Source: Garcia nutans (lineage: Eukaryota > Streptophyta > Magnoliopsida > Malpighiales > Euphorbiaceae). Taken from it: 64,000 bases of DNA. Every line of letters begins with the position of its first letter. Within the stretch, counting starts at the first letter, position 1. The position numbers and the translations under genes were made by a program. Positions 54,676-64,000 of the stretch are shown one piece after another. The stretch is from NCBI GenBank assembly GCA_947685225.1, contig CANTUV010000008.1:45257501-45321500 (forward strand), in the 5' to 3' direction. The notes beneath the pieces are model-generated. The model saw only the letters and a program-made list of their open reading frames with translations, made no database searches and was not told the DNA's origin.

Positions 54676-57112
54676 ATGCATGCTTTAAGATTGGGAACTC
54701 ATTCTAATGCTGAGTTATTGGAGTTTATTCGGCATCATAAAGATGGAAATATAGGTCTACTAGCCAGGATGCCGCTTCATCATAGTTCAAATCAAAAGAG
54801 CAAGGTAATTATTTATTTTAACAACAAATTATTATTTTTTTTCTTTTCTTTTTCTTTTATTTTCTTTCTTTTCTTTGTTTTTTTGTTGTTTTTCTCTTCT
54901 TTTTCTTTTTCATTTTCTGTGTGTTTTTTTTATCTTTTCATTTTGTTTTTATTCTTTATTTTTGTTTTTTTTCATATTTACTATTTTTTAGGAAATTTAG
55001 GAAAAATATATTAATTTAAGAATTTAAATAGATAGAATATAAAAAAATCGGTGGTATTGATATAATGATATACTTACCTCGTGTTGACTTACCTGGCTCC
55101 ATGTTAGCATGATCGTTGTGTTATTCGGGGTGGAGGGTGTGTCTACAAAGCCCGATAATGGTATGATGTACTGCCTTCTCAGGTAAGTCAGATTATCAGA
55201 GATTGCAGCTTTGAGAGCTTCATCTTGCAATTACGATCCGAGGAGTATCCAATAGACCAGAGCGTGATCCATGCGCTTGCAGAACAATGGTTGGACACAA
55301 CTCATACTTTTCACTTGCCCATTGGAGAGATGACAATTGGTCTGGTCGACTTTGCAGCTATAACCGGCATTCGGTATGATGGTCTTCCGGTTCCTCTTAC
55401 CAAAGATATTCAGACATTTGAAGAAATTCAACAATTAATAGGTATGGAACCATCATTTAAAGGGCCTTTCAAGATAAAAATTGAGCCAATTCGTAGTTAT
55501 TGGATGAACTACGAAGGACGGGTTCACAGAGACATAGCCCAACAGTATGCTCGAGGATTTTTATTTTATTTACTAGGGTCGACCATTTTAGGTAGCACCG
55601 AATCCGCCATCCATTTGTCAGTGTTAAGGCCCCTTACTTATATGAGGATGGTACCACTTTACGGCTGGGGTGAAGTTGGTTTTACCTGTCTTTATCATAG
55701 ACTTGACAAAATTTGCAGAAATAAAAAGTCTTTTGTCGGCTTTATGGTGGTTGTCGAGGTACTTTTCTTCCACCAATGTAAATTCCATTCTTATTCTTAC
55801 ATGAATTTGATTTTTATTATTGTTGTAGGCATGGGCATATGAGCACAACCTTGTGAGGGTGCTTGGTATTTCCCAAGATGGAGTCGGGTATCCGAGATTA
55901 AATTTCTATTTGTCAGATTGCATAGAAGTTCCCGGCTCTCATCATGTGCATACCCAACGTTTTGTCTTGAGCTGCTTAACCTGGGACTAGGTAAAATAGA
56001 ATTAGTATACTTCAAAATTTATGTGAAAGTTTACTTACCTTATGTCATTTTTTAGGTGAATTTGGCCTGGTGGAATATAGAAGAGCGGACAAAATGGACT
56101 TCCTGCATGAATGTCGCACTGCCTTTTCAACATACTCGCCGAGTCATCGCCGACCCTGTCTCTAGTGGCTGGTTTCTCAGAGAGAGAGTATATGAGTGGT
56201 TTCTTGGTCTAGAGAAGAGGAGGATCCCGATTCGTTGCCCAGAATATACCTTGAATATCACATCAATGCCAAAAAATGCATGGTGGTTGGCCCGGCACGG
56301 TTATGATGTTGAAACATTTCACTATCCATCGGGTGCATCTTATACCCATTTTATTCAAATAGGGCTCTTGAACTTTGACGTATCTCCTGTTGGTGTACGG
56401 GAAATTCCCAAAGAAAATGAGGATAGAGATGAAGAGCAACATCATGGAGAGGGAGGAGAATTCGTTCAACATCTCGAGGCTAGCCCTTCTCAGGTAAAAC
56501 TTTTACCATTTTCCATTGCAATCGCTTCTTTCTTAACTTATTTTGATTCTTTAATGATTGTTACAGGCTGCTGGCTCATTTGATCATGAGGCTGTACCTT
56601 CTTTTACTACTCCTTCATTTGCTCATTATAGTCCACTAGATATGCCATCTCATCCATAGGGTATTGATATGAATTACCTGGTAAGTTTTCTTGTTCCATG
56701 ATAACTTATGCTATATGTATGCATGATTATGTATGCTCTTAATTTTTTCCTTTCTGGCTCACAGCGGATGCTTGAAGAACAAAACAAAAAAATTCAAGAA
56801 GAGTTGGCCACTAGTCATCAATAGGTTTCCCATTTTGAAAATTTGTACCATCAATCAGAACAAAATTTTTGAGACTTCCTATTTCAGGGGATGAGGGATC
56901 CTGGTGCTTCTTCATCTAGAGGTCCCCAAATTGATGACCATGAGATCCTTTTGTCTACTTCTGATGAGGACCGTGATAGATTGAAACTTCGAGGTAATAG
57001 GGATTCTAGTGCTCCTGCTTCGGGCGGACTCGGGGCGAGTCATTTGCCTCCTCCTCCGACAGGCGATGATTTTTTCAGAGCTTTATTTGATGAACTACCA
57101 CCTCCTTCTTAG
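54676..57112 (+). pseudogene. Plant mobile domain (PMD, MAIN-like) gene, antisense extra gene of T4
   Basis: Six exons with GT-AG introns: 54676-54804, 55183-55758, 55829-55990, 56056-56493, 56567-56680 and 56765-57112. Every exon length is a multiple of three, so all introns are in phase 0. Total is about 588 codons. Exon 2 has the PMD core: IHALAEQWLDTTHTFHLPIG, then EMTIGLVDFAAITGIRYDGL, YARGFLFYLLGSTIL and LRPLTYMRMVPLYGWGEVGF. Exon 4 continues VNLAWWNIEERTKW. The C-terminus is acidic and Ser/Pro-rich. Stops at 55988 (TAG), 56657 (TAG), 56822 (TAG) and 56870 (TGA) disable it. PMD proteins include MAIN and MAIL1 and are often found in transposons. Function here unknown. Confidence 0.75.
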
Positions 57113-57380
57113 CAATGTATGAATATTGTATCAATTGAGTAAACATTGTATAATAAGTATAGAAATAATAATGATAATATATAATGTTCATTTTACTGCA
57201 ACTTTTTTTTCATCTTTTATATATATATCATAATTATTGCGCCACAATTTGCCCTTTCACATTCACAGCCACACCAATTAGCTAAAACCAAATGCAACAC
57301 GGTAATTAAAGAAAATTTGTCGCTAATTCTTTTTCCTCATGCATCACGGTCTCACTCTTTTTCCTTATCAATTTTGGAAT
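57113..57380 (+). other. Spacer between the two antisense genes
   Basis: AATAATAATGATAAT (57166-57180) could serve as a polyadenylation region of the first gene. An AT-rich leader to the second promoter follows. No ORF. Confidence 0.4.
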
Positions 57381-57410
57381 AGCATGGGTTCTTCTATATA
57401 AATTACTTTT
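57381..57410 (+). promoter_or_regulatory. TATA promoter of the second antisense gene
   Basis: GTTCTTCTATATAAAT with TATATAAA at 57395-57402, 104 bases before ATG 57499. Identical over 16 bases to the promoter at 54568-54583 and at the same distance from its start codon. Confidence 0.6.
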
Positions 57411-57498
57411 CACGCCATAATTTCATACAGAAACCAAGAGATTTTCCACTTCAACATAAAAACTCCTTTTATCAATTCTAATTTTCTTTCATCCTTCA

Positions 57499-58611
57499 AT
57501 GATGACCGAACTCCATTGAAGAAATTAAAAATTCTATTTAAGAATATGGATGCCATTCACTGGAAGCAAATGTCTTGGTCAAAGATTGATATTTTAAAGT
57601 GTTTTCAAAATGTTAAATTGGACCATTCCTTTTTACATGCCATGGCTTCTTTTTGGAATGTGGATTCTAGGACATTTAAAATTAATGGCTTTGAAATATG
57701 TCCCTTGATTGAAGAATTTGAGGCCATCCTTGGATATCCAAATAATCAACAAATGGCATTATCCATATTGATTTCCAAGGCTCAATAGAAGATGCAGATG
57801 TTATTTCAAATTTCAAAGCCTGAAGTCCTACAATTGAAGAGAGGTGAGAAAATTCTACTTGCTCACTTGATTGATTTTTGTCTCTCTCATTTGGCTCTAC
57901 TAAGGCATGGGGATGTATGCTTTGTCTTTTCTTGCTTGGACAATTCTTGGTTGTTTCTTCTAATGACAATATTGATCCACGAGCATTGGATATCATGGAC
58001 CAAATGGAAGGAGGCTTGTTGCCGATATCCGTGATCTTAGCCGAGACTTTAATTGGATTAGACCAACTTAAGTCAGGATTGTCAAAGAGACTGACCGGGA
58101 GTCCATTGTTGCTTCAGGTAATTACCTAAACTGCCCTTGCGGGTTTTCAACTTAGTGGACTCCTTTTTTCTTTTCTCTTTCTTTTTTTTTTAATTTAATT
58201 TTCCCTCATAGATTTGGTTTCAGGAGCGTCTTTGCTTGCTTGATACTCCATCCATGGATTTTTCCAGATATCTGCTACGACATCATTCTGCTAGGAAACT
58301 ACTTCATCCTTCTTCTTCATATGCTGACTATATTGACTGGATCCATTCACGCGCTGAAGTCAACATCCGTTGGTTGGTATCTTGGTGGAAGATTTCTTGT
58401 ATCACCATGAGGACATACTTGATGTATGTTCCCCTTGCTACTCTTCGTCGAGGTACTTGCTATGATCCTCGCCGGCTTAGTCATTAGTATGGAGCTGAGC
58501 CTCGCGATTTTGAATTCACTCTCAATTTAGACATTGCCTTGCTTGACTGAAGCCTACTTGGATTGGCTGAGGCAAAGCTGGGCTGCACATTACACTTATC
58601 GTCTGCCATAG
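57499..58611 (+). pseudogene. DUF7745-like gene, second antisense extra gene of T4
   Basis: Exon 1 (57499-58117) reads MDAIHWKQMSWSKIDILKCF, then FLHAMASFWNVDSRTFKING, CPLIEEFEAILGYP and PISVILAETLIGLDQLKSGL. A GT-AG intron (58118-58223) follows, then exon 2 with ERLCLLDTPSMDFSRYLL, YADYIDWIHSRAEVNIRWLV and RRGTCYDPRRLSH, ending near 58611 (WLRQSWAAHYTYRLP). The order fits proteins annotated with DUF7745 in plant genomes, as I recall them. Breaks are a frame change after the start, a TAG at 57786, a frame change near 57960, a TAG in exon 2 after LSH, and a frame change near the end. Function unknown. Confidence 0.55.
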
Positions 58612-59020
58612 ATTTTACATTTGTCAATTCAGAAAAGTGTATTGTTAGGATGAAAAATAATTAAAGTAATAAAAGATGCTTCTTTTCCATTTATAATTTG
58701 TCATCACCTTTTTCTATTGTGTTTATTTATTTCATCCATATTTGGTCAAATACTTATAACAATGCATATAGAACAATTTTAATATTAATTCTATTTTATT
58801 AAATTGGGGAACAACTGAACATAAAGCTAGCATACAGAAGATCACTCCTGTTGCCAACTAGCCCTTTCGGGTTTTCTAATTGACGATTTTCTCTCATTTA
58901 GCCCTAATTGTTGGCTAGCCCGCCCTTTCAGGTTTTCAAAACTAGCGGACTGCTCTAACTTTTACCTAGGCGGCCCTTTTTAGGTTTTCAACCTAGCGAG
59001 CTCTTTTCTTTTTTCTCTTT
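58612..59020. other. Convergent zone between T4 pol and antisense genes, with GCCCTTTCGGG repeats
   Basis: Three degenerate copies of GCCCTTTCGGGTTTTC plus CTAGCGGACT (58861-58880, 58922-58953, 58971-59003), and a fourth inside the preceding intron (58134-58160). CCC-TTTC-GGG forms a tiny hairpin followed by T's. It lies where transcripts from both strands should end. A terminator or polyadenylation role is only a guess. Confidence 0.45.
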
Positions 59021-60806
59021 TTTATACATAAAACCTCTTCAATCTGTCAATGTTCACTGGTTGACTAAACTCGTTCCCGTCCATGTCTGATGACCTTACT
59101 GCACCCTTATTCATGACTTGTTTCACAACATATGGTCCTTCCTAGCTAGGCCTAAACTTCCCTCTTGGATCAGATACATTAGGCTTACATTGTTTCAACA
59201 CTAAATCCCTGACTTTGAGTTTTCTAATCTTAACTCTTCTATTATAAGCCCAAGCTATCTTCCTTTGACACAGTTGATGATGATATAGTGCTTTTAACCT
59301 TCTCTCTTCTAGTAAAGCTATATGTGTATATCTGCTCACTACCCATTCTGTTTCAGGCAGTTCAGCTTCCAAGACCACTCTTAATGACTTGATCTCAATT
59401 TCAATTGGCAACACTGTTTCCATTCCATAAACCAAGGAGAACAGTGTCATTCCAGTCGGTGTTTGCACACTTGTTCTATATCCCCACAAAGTAAAAGGAT
59501 GCATCTCTAACCAATCCCTGTACGTCTTGGTCATTTTGGACAGAATTTGCTTAATTGTCTTATTTGTTGCTTCTACTGCACCATTAGCCTTTGGTCTATA
59601 AGGAAAGGATCAGTGATGATGGATTTGGTACTTTGAGAATAAACCCTTGACTGCTCCTTGAAACTGTATCCCATTGTCTGATATCACACTGTGCGGGACT
59701 CCATACCTACAGATGAGGTTCTTTTCAATAAATCTAGCCATTTGACTTGCGCCCAATTTGTTGAAGTATTCGGCTTCGACCCATTTCAAAAAATAATATA
59801 CTGCTACTACAATAAAACGGTGACCGTTTAAGGCTGTCGGATGTATCTCTCCTATAATGTCGATACCCTAAGTGGCAAAGGGCTAGGGTAAAGACATAGA
59901 ATGCAATTCTTTAGGAGGCATATGATTCAAGTTACCATACATTTGACATTGATGGCACTTCTTTACGAACTCAATGCAATCTCTCTCCATGGTCAACCAG
60001 TAGTAACGTTGTCGAATAATCTTCTTAACTAGGGCCAAACCACTCATGTGCGGACCGTAACTTCCCGCATGTATTTCTGACATGATATGCTCCACTTCAG
60101 GCTTCCTTAAACATCTCAAATGCACCCCATCAGGCCATCTTAGATATAACTCTCCATGGAATGTGATGTATTGCAAAGACCACCGCCTTATGGCTCTTCT
60201 TTCTTCTTTGTTGCCCCCGCGGATATTCCCTTTCCTCTAGAATTGTCTTATAGTATCATACCACGCATCATGGTCTTTATCAATTTCCATTATTATCTCA
60301 TATTCATAGTAAGGAGTTGATGAACTGGTCAAAATTAGAGGCTTAAGGAATAAACTGATAGGATTTTCCCATGCCGAAGCCAATGTGGCTAGGGCATCAG
60401 CCATCTGATTTTCTAATCTTAATAGGTGTATAAATCTACACTCCTTAAAGTTCTTCTTCATCATGGTCAAGTAATGGTGGTATGGTTTTAATTTTTCTTC
60501 TTTCAACTCCCACTCTCCATTTACTTGGGATAATACTAGCAATGAATCGCCAAAAACTTCCACCTTATCCACCTTCATAATCATTAGTGTTTACAAACCA
60601 AAGATACATGCTTCGTATTTTACCATATTATTGGTTGCCCTAAATTTCAACTTTTTGGCTAAAGGGATAAGTTCCCCTTCAAGTGAATCTAGTATGACTC
60701 CCAAACCTACTCCTTTCCTATTTTTTGCTCTATCAAAATACATTTTCTCCCTTTGTACTTCAATTGCCTCTAAATGTTCATCTGGAAATTCCAAGACTAC
60801 CTCTTT
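59021..60806 (-). pseudogene. pol: T4 pol remnant: archaeal-type RNase H and integrase
   Basis: Reading from 60806 down. RNase H: MYFDRAKNRKGVGLGV, LKFRATNNMVKYEACIFGL, DKVEVFGDSLLVLSQVNGEW and MADALATLASAW, with the acidic positions D, E, D, D kept. This second RNase H is typical of Tat elements. Integrase zinc region: MSEIHAGSYGPHMSG ... CIEFVKKCHQCQMYGN (60100-59930). Core about 59880-59540 is frame-broken. C-terminus: WLEMHPFTLWGYRTSVQTPT, VYGMETVLPIEIEIKSLRV and VRDLVLKQCKPN. Stops include TAA near 60588, TAG near 60237 and TAG near 59142. The natural end is TAA 59021-59023. No RT is present before the C3 insertion. Confidence 0.85.
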
Positions 60807-61635
60807 TGTAATATCCTCATGTATGCCCTAGAAGTTTTGACTATGTTGTTGTTGTTGTTGTTGTTGTTTTAAATTGGATTGAATGTATATGTTATGTGAG
60901 AAGAAAAGAATTTGAGAAGAGAATGGTTATGTATATGTGTTTTGGGAAAGAAAATAGGGTTTAGAGAAAAGTGTATATGTTGTTTATATGTTAATATATA
61001 TAACATATAAGTTGGTCTAATGCAAGGTCAATGGAAGAGAGATATTTTTATGGGATATGTGAAATTACATATATGGGCATGCAAGGGACAAAAGCTAGAA
61101 CAAATGGTTAAGGGTGTTTTGGTAATTTTCCTTGTAGGAATTGCATGGTGGAGATTAAAAGAAGAAGAAGTGGTTGACTTGAGTTTATTTTTCTTGTCTT
61201 TTCTCATGTGTGTGTGCCGGCCATTGAAGAAGAGAAAGAGCTAGAGAGGGCTTGAAGTTCTAAACTCAATTTGAAAGGAGATTCAAGGAATTAAGTGGAA
61301 GATTTGTGAAATTCATCAACTTTGGTAAGTCCTTTCTCTTGATTTTCTTTTGTTCTTTTGAAGTGGAGTTGGAAATGAATTTTTGGTTTGTTGAGATGAT
61401 GATTAAATGTGTTTGTAATGAGTTTTTAAATGTTGTTTTTGATTTTAAATGAAGAAGTTTAAGAGGTGTTGTTGTTGGAAGTGTTGGAGTTGATTTTGTT
61501 TTAGGGTTTTGAAGTGTTACATGATGATTTCCTTGTGTTTGCTTCATTATTTTCAAAGATCTTCTTGTGGTTGGTGTTTGTTGGAATTTTGGACTTGGAA
61601 ATGGGATTTTGGCCGAGGGCAGTAGCCTTCTGGAT

Positions 61636-61772
61636 GCCACGCCCGTGGCCTTGATTGGCCATGGCCGTGGCCATTGGTAGGCTTTTGGTGCCATGGCCGT
61701 GGAGGATGGAAGCTTGGGTGGCAGAAGTGTTTTGTACCCCACGCCCGTGGTGGTTATGGTGGCCACGACCGT
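61636..61772 (+). repeat. CCACGGCCGTGG palindromes in C3 LTR
   Basis: Five copies of CCACGCCCGTGG, CCATGGCCGTGG or CCACGACCGTGG with GGCCATGGCCGTGGCCA at the centre. A different sequence from the C2 units, but the same style (CACG...CGTG) and the same place ahead of a TATA-like box. Confidence 0.75.
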
Positions 61773-62335
61773 GGTCTATAATGAATGATGTTGAAGTGTA
61801 ATTTTGTGATTTAAGGTTTAAGATGAAGTTATTAAGTGATTAAATGGTATTGGAATTGATGGATTGTATCATTCTTTGGATTAGGGTTTGATAGAAGGTG
61901 TTTTACCCTAATTTGGGAAGTGAAGAACTTTGCAAGAAGGAAGGTGTTTAGAGTTGTGTGACTTGTGATTGAGGTAAGTACAAATCTTGTGTTGATGCAT
62001 ACATGTGACATTGCATTGATGATGCATATGAAGTTGAGATTGATCATATATATGATGATAATGGTAATGCATATGATACTATGTGATATTTCATGTATTG
62101 TGACTTATGTGATGAGTAATGTGTTTTGTTATGTTTATATCAATAATGCTATATGTATAATGTGATTGGCTATGATGATACAATTGAATGATGTATGGCA
62201 TATTTGCCTAATTGATGAGGAAGATTGAGAAAGAGTTTGATAAAGAGAATAAAGAAATAAGTGTATGCTTAATATGATATTCAGTTTCAGAGTTCTGGTT
62301 TTTGGAGGTATGCCTATTTAATGAAAGGTAACAGT

Positions 62336-62510
62336 CTTGCCGGGTTGAGGATCTCTTCAAATTGAATTGAATTGAGGTCCAAGAGACTGGGTCTGTTACA
62401 CAATGATAATTGATATTATGAGATATTTGATTTGTAACAGTCTTGCCGGGTTGAGGATCTCCTCGAGTTAGATGAGTTGATGATCCAAGAGACTGGGTCT
62501 GTTACGCTAT
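62336..62510 (+). repeat. Hairpin direct repeat in C3 LTR
   Basis: Two copies (62329-62402 and 62433-62502). Each runs from GTAACAGTCTTGCCGGGTTG through GAGGATCTC to CCAAGAGACTGGGTCTGTTAC-like text, whose ends pair (GTAACAG with CTGTTAC). C2 has GACCCGGTCTTTTCA repeats at the corresponding place (48595-48720). Confidence 0.75.
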
Positions 62511-63300
62511 CCATGGATAGAGATATATATGTATTTGTTACCTACGGGCTTGATAATTGTGTTTATGAACCAAAGCAGTAACTCTGAATTCTGAATATCG
62601 TATTAAATACTTGATGGGCCCATAGGTGTCTAGGTTTTATGTATATCATAAATGATGTTCTAATGTAATGAAATGTTAATATTACTTAAATGATGAAACG
62701 GACTATTCACGGAATATTGTCTGTTGAATATGATCTTTATTGATTGAGTGTGTATCATTGATGTTGATTTGTTAATACATATATGAAACATTGCATTGCA
62801 TTAAAGCATAACATTAGCATGATTTGTCTTACTAAGCCGTTGGCTTAGCGCGATAGTGTTAATCGCGCAGGTGATAGAGTTGAACCCGAGAGCTCTTCGA
62901 AACCTAGTGAGAGTAGACATTGAGGTGTTGATTTTGGACTTAAAGATCAGAGCAGACTTGCCAATCAAGTATAACTTCTTTATGTTTTGTAAAATATTGT
63001 TTATAATGTAAATATATGTATATTTGTAAATACAGATTTAAATGTTTTCATATATGTAAATAATTTTATAACTTCCGCTGTGTAATAATTAAATGTATGA
63101 ATGTATGTATATATTGAATTTATTTTATACTACAATTTAATGACTTCTTTTCTATAATATATAATGATAAAGATTATGGTAGTATATAAAATGTTTTGGA
63201 ATGTTAAGAAAATCCGTAGCATCCCTATGTTTATTGCATGTATGCTACATTGTGGTATTGTAGTGTGCATGTAATGGAAGTGGGGGTGTTACAGTTGTTT

Positions 63301-63313
63301 TGGTATCAGAGCC
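63301..63313 (+). other. C3 primer-binding site
   Basis: TGGTATCAGAGCC, seven bases after the LTR, complementary to the 3' end of initiator tRNA-Met, as in most chromoviruses. Confidence 0.9.
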
Positions 63314-63463
63314 TAGGTTTGAGATTCTCAACCTAGGTAAAATGTAAGAAAAAGACTATTTTGATTTTAAAAAAATGGTTTTTGAATAACATATATGTTT
63401 GGGATTGGCAATTTCTGATCTTTAATAAGATGTAATCTGCTGTGTTTGCAGACTTAGGTTGTG

Positions 63464-64000
63464 ATGGATCCTCATTCTCATCAGTCAGTTGAGGGAAGTG
63501 CGGAGAGTGTTGCTCCTGAGGATGGAGCTAGAGTTGATAGTGCTGGAGAGGCACCTGCTTCGGTGTCGGGTAGACCAGCTGGGGAGGAGGTTTCGCCAGC
63601 TTGGCTTAGGCATGTGGTAGAAGCTTTGAGGCAAGCACCAGTGCAACCACAACCACCACCCCCTCAGCCTTTTGTATCTGTGAGGCACTATGACAAACTG
63701 AGGAAGTATGGAGCTGAAGATTTTATAGGTACTACTGATCCAGCAGTGGCTGAGCAGTGGTTAGACAAAGTACAGAGAATATTTGTTCAGTTGCAAGCCA
63801 CTCCAGAGGAAAAGTTTGATTATGCAAGATCCTTGTTGCAGAAGGATGCATATAGTTGGTGGAAGACAGTGCCCCATTCTAAGGATGATCCACCTACTTT
63901 ATCCTATACAGATTTTCTGAGAGAGTTTGAATCGAAGTATACTCCAAGGGAGTATAAAGATGGGAAGAAAAGAGAGTTTCTAGATTTGAAGCAAGATCAC
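63464..64000 (+). CDS. gag: C3 gag, N-terminal part, open at the window end
   Basis: 179 codons from ATG 63464 without a stop, starting MDPHSHQSVEGSAESVAPED. After a Pro/Gln-rich linker (PVQPQPPPPQPF) comes the retrotransposon gag core: YGAEDFIGTTDPAVAEQWLD, KFDYARSLLQKDAYSWWKTV and FLREFESKYTPREYKDGKK. It is typical of Tekay/Del chromoviruses. The absence of damage sets it apart from all other coding regions here and suggests a younger, perhaps intact element. The protein continues outside the window. Confidence 0.9.
   Translation, partial: MDPHSHQSVEGSAESVAPEDGARVDSAGEAPASVSGRPAGEEVSPAWLRHVVEALRQAPVQPQPPPPQPFVSVRHYDKLRKYGAEDFIGTTDPAVAEQWLDKVQRIFVQLQATPEEKFDYARSLLQKDAYSWWKTVPHSKDDPPTLSYTDFLREFESKYTPREYKDGKKREFLDLKQDH

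Larger units (their letters stand above)
51223..60806 (-). mobile_element. T4: Tat element with pol and two antisense genes
   Basis: Minus orientation: pol fragment (60806-59021), then the region with two plus-strand genes (58611-54676), a tandem array (54245-53560), the polypurine tract (complement of TTTTCCCCC, 53477-53485) and the 3' LTR. Its 5' part is missing because C3 inserted into the RNase H region at 60807. The LTR is homologous to those of T1 and T3 but diverged. The second, archaeal-type RNase H is a Tat-lineage mark. Confidence 0.8.
60807..63293 (+). repeat. C3 5' LTR
   Basis: 2487 bp, starting TGTAATATCCTCATGTATGC and ending GTGGGGGTGTTACA-like text. The start aligns with the complement of the C2 LTR end (TGTAATATCCCATTTTATAC) and the end with the C2 LTR start. 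A GTTGTTGTT run at 60845-60865, palindromes at 61636-61772, TATA-like TATAATGA at 61777, and hairpin repeats at 62336-62510 lie inside. Confidence 0.8.
60807..64000 (+). mobile_element. C3: chromovirus (Tekay/Del type), 5' end
   Basis: 5' LTR, PBS and gag start. It runs off the window. The insertion point is in T4 RNase H. The upstream target copy would be TCTTT (60802-60806), which can be tested at the other end. Confidence 0.85.

Noticed and set aside
54830..54990. Phe-rich hydrophobic frame after the first PMD exon
   Set aside because: A T-rich intron between a GT and an AG. The PMD sense resumes at 55183.

Overview
The window is plant nuclear DNA, from a flowering plant and most likely a dicot, although the species cannot be named from it. 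It consists almost wholly of LTR retrotransposons of the Ty3/gypsy superfamily, nested in one another. I found no host gene, rRNA, tRNA or CRISPR array. Three lineages are present: Athila-type (A1, A2, A3), Tat-type (T1 to T4 plus an LTR scrap) and chromodomain-bearing chromovirus of Tekay/Del type (C1, C2, C3). These labels are mine. The lineage calls rest on reverse transcriptase, RNase H and integrase motifs, primer-binding sites, polypurine tracts and LTR termini.

Layout. 1-7288: 3' half of A1 (+), with broken pol, an Athila ORF-1-like gene and a 3' LTR that ends inside a chromoviral LTR remnant, C1 (7289-8109). 8110-9487: unassigned AT-rich DNA. 9488-18235: T1 (+), a gag-only Tat element with two tandem-repeat arrays. 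18236-22319: antisense Tat fragments (T2), part of a 2.1 kb tandem duplication that also copied the end of the T1 LTR. 22320-47918: A2 (+), an Athila element that lost most of pol. Its 5' LTR is split by the complete gag-only Tat element T3 (-, 23625-33364). Its 3' untranslated region is split by the complete Athila element A3 (+, 36246-46582, target duplication TGAAT). Its 3' LTR is split by chromovirus C2 (-, 47919-51039). 51040-51222: Tat LTR scrap. 51223-60806: T4 (-), a Tat element with pol and, on the opposite strand, two spliced extra genes (plant mobile domain and DUF7745-like), each with its own TATA box. 60807-64000: 5' LTR, primer-binding site and intact start of gag of chromovirus C3 (+).

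Working together. T1 and T3 have LTRs, PBS, PPT and gag but no pol, so they look like non-autonomous partners of T4-like elements. A2 likewise lacks most of pol and resembles A3. The most striking signal is a set of short GC-rich palindromes (ACACGGCC...GGCCGTGT and variants) in otherwise AT-rich LTRs. In several LTRs they lie just upstream of a TATA-like box. They recur in Athila and chromovirus LTRs, and again upstream of the A1 ORF-1-like gene. Tat LTRs carry unrelated palindromes in the same place. Several coding regions carry premature stops consistent with C-to-T decay of methylated DNA, so most copies look dead; C3 gag is open to the window edge.
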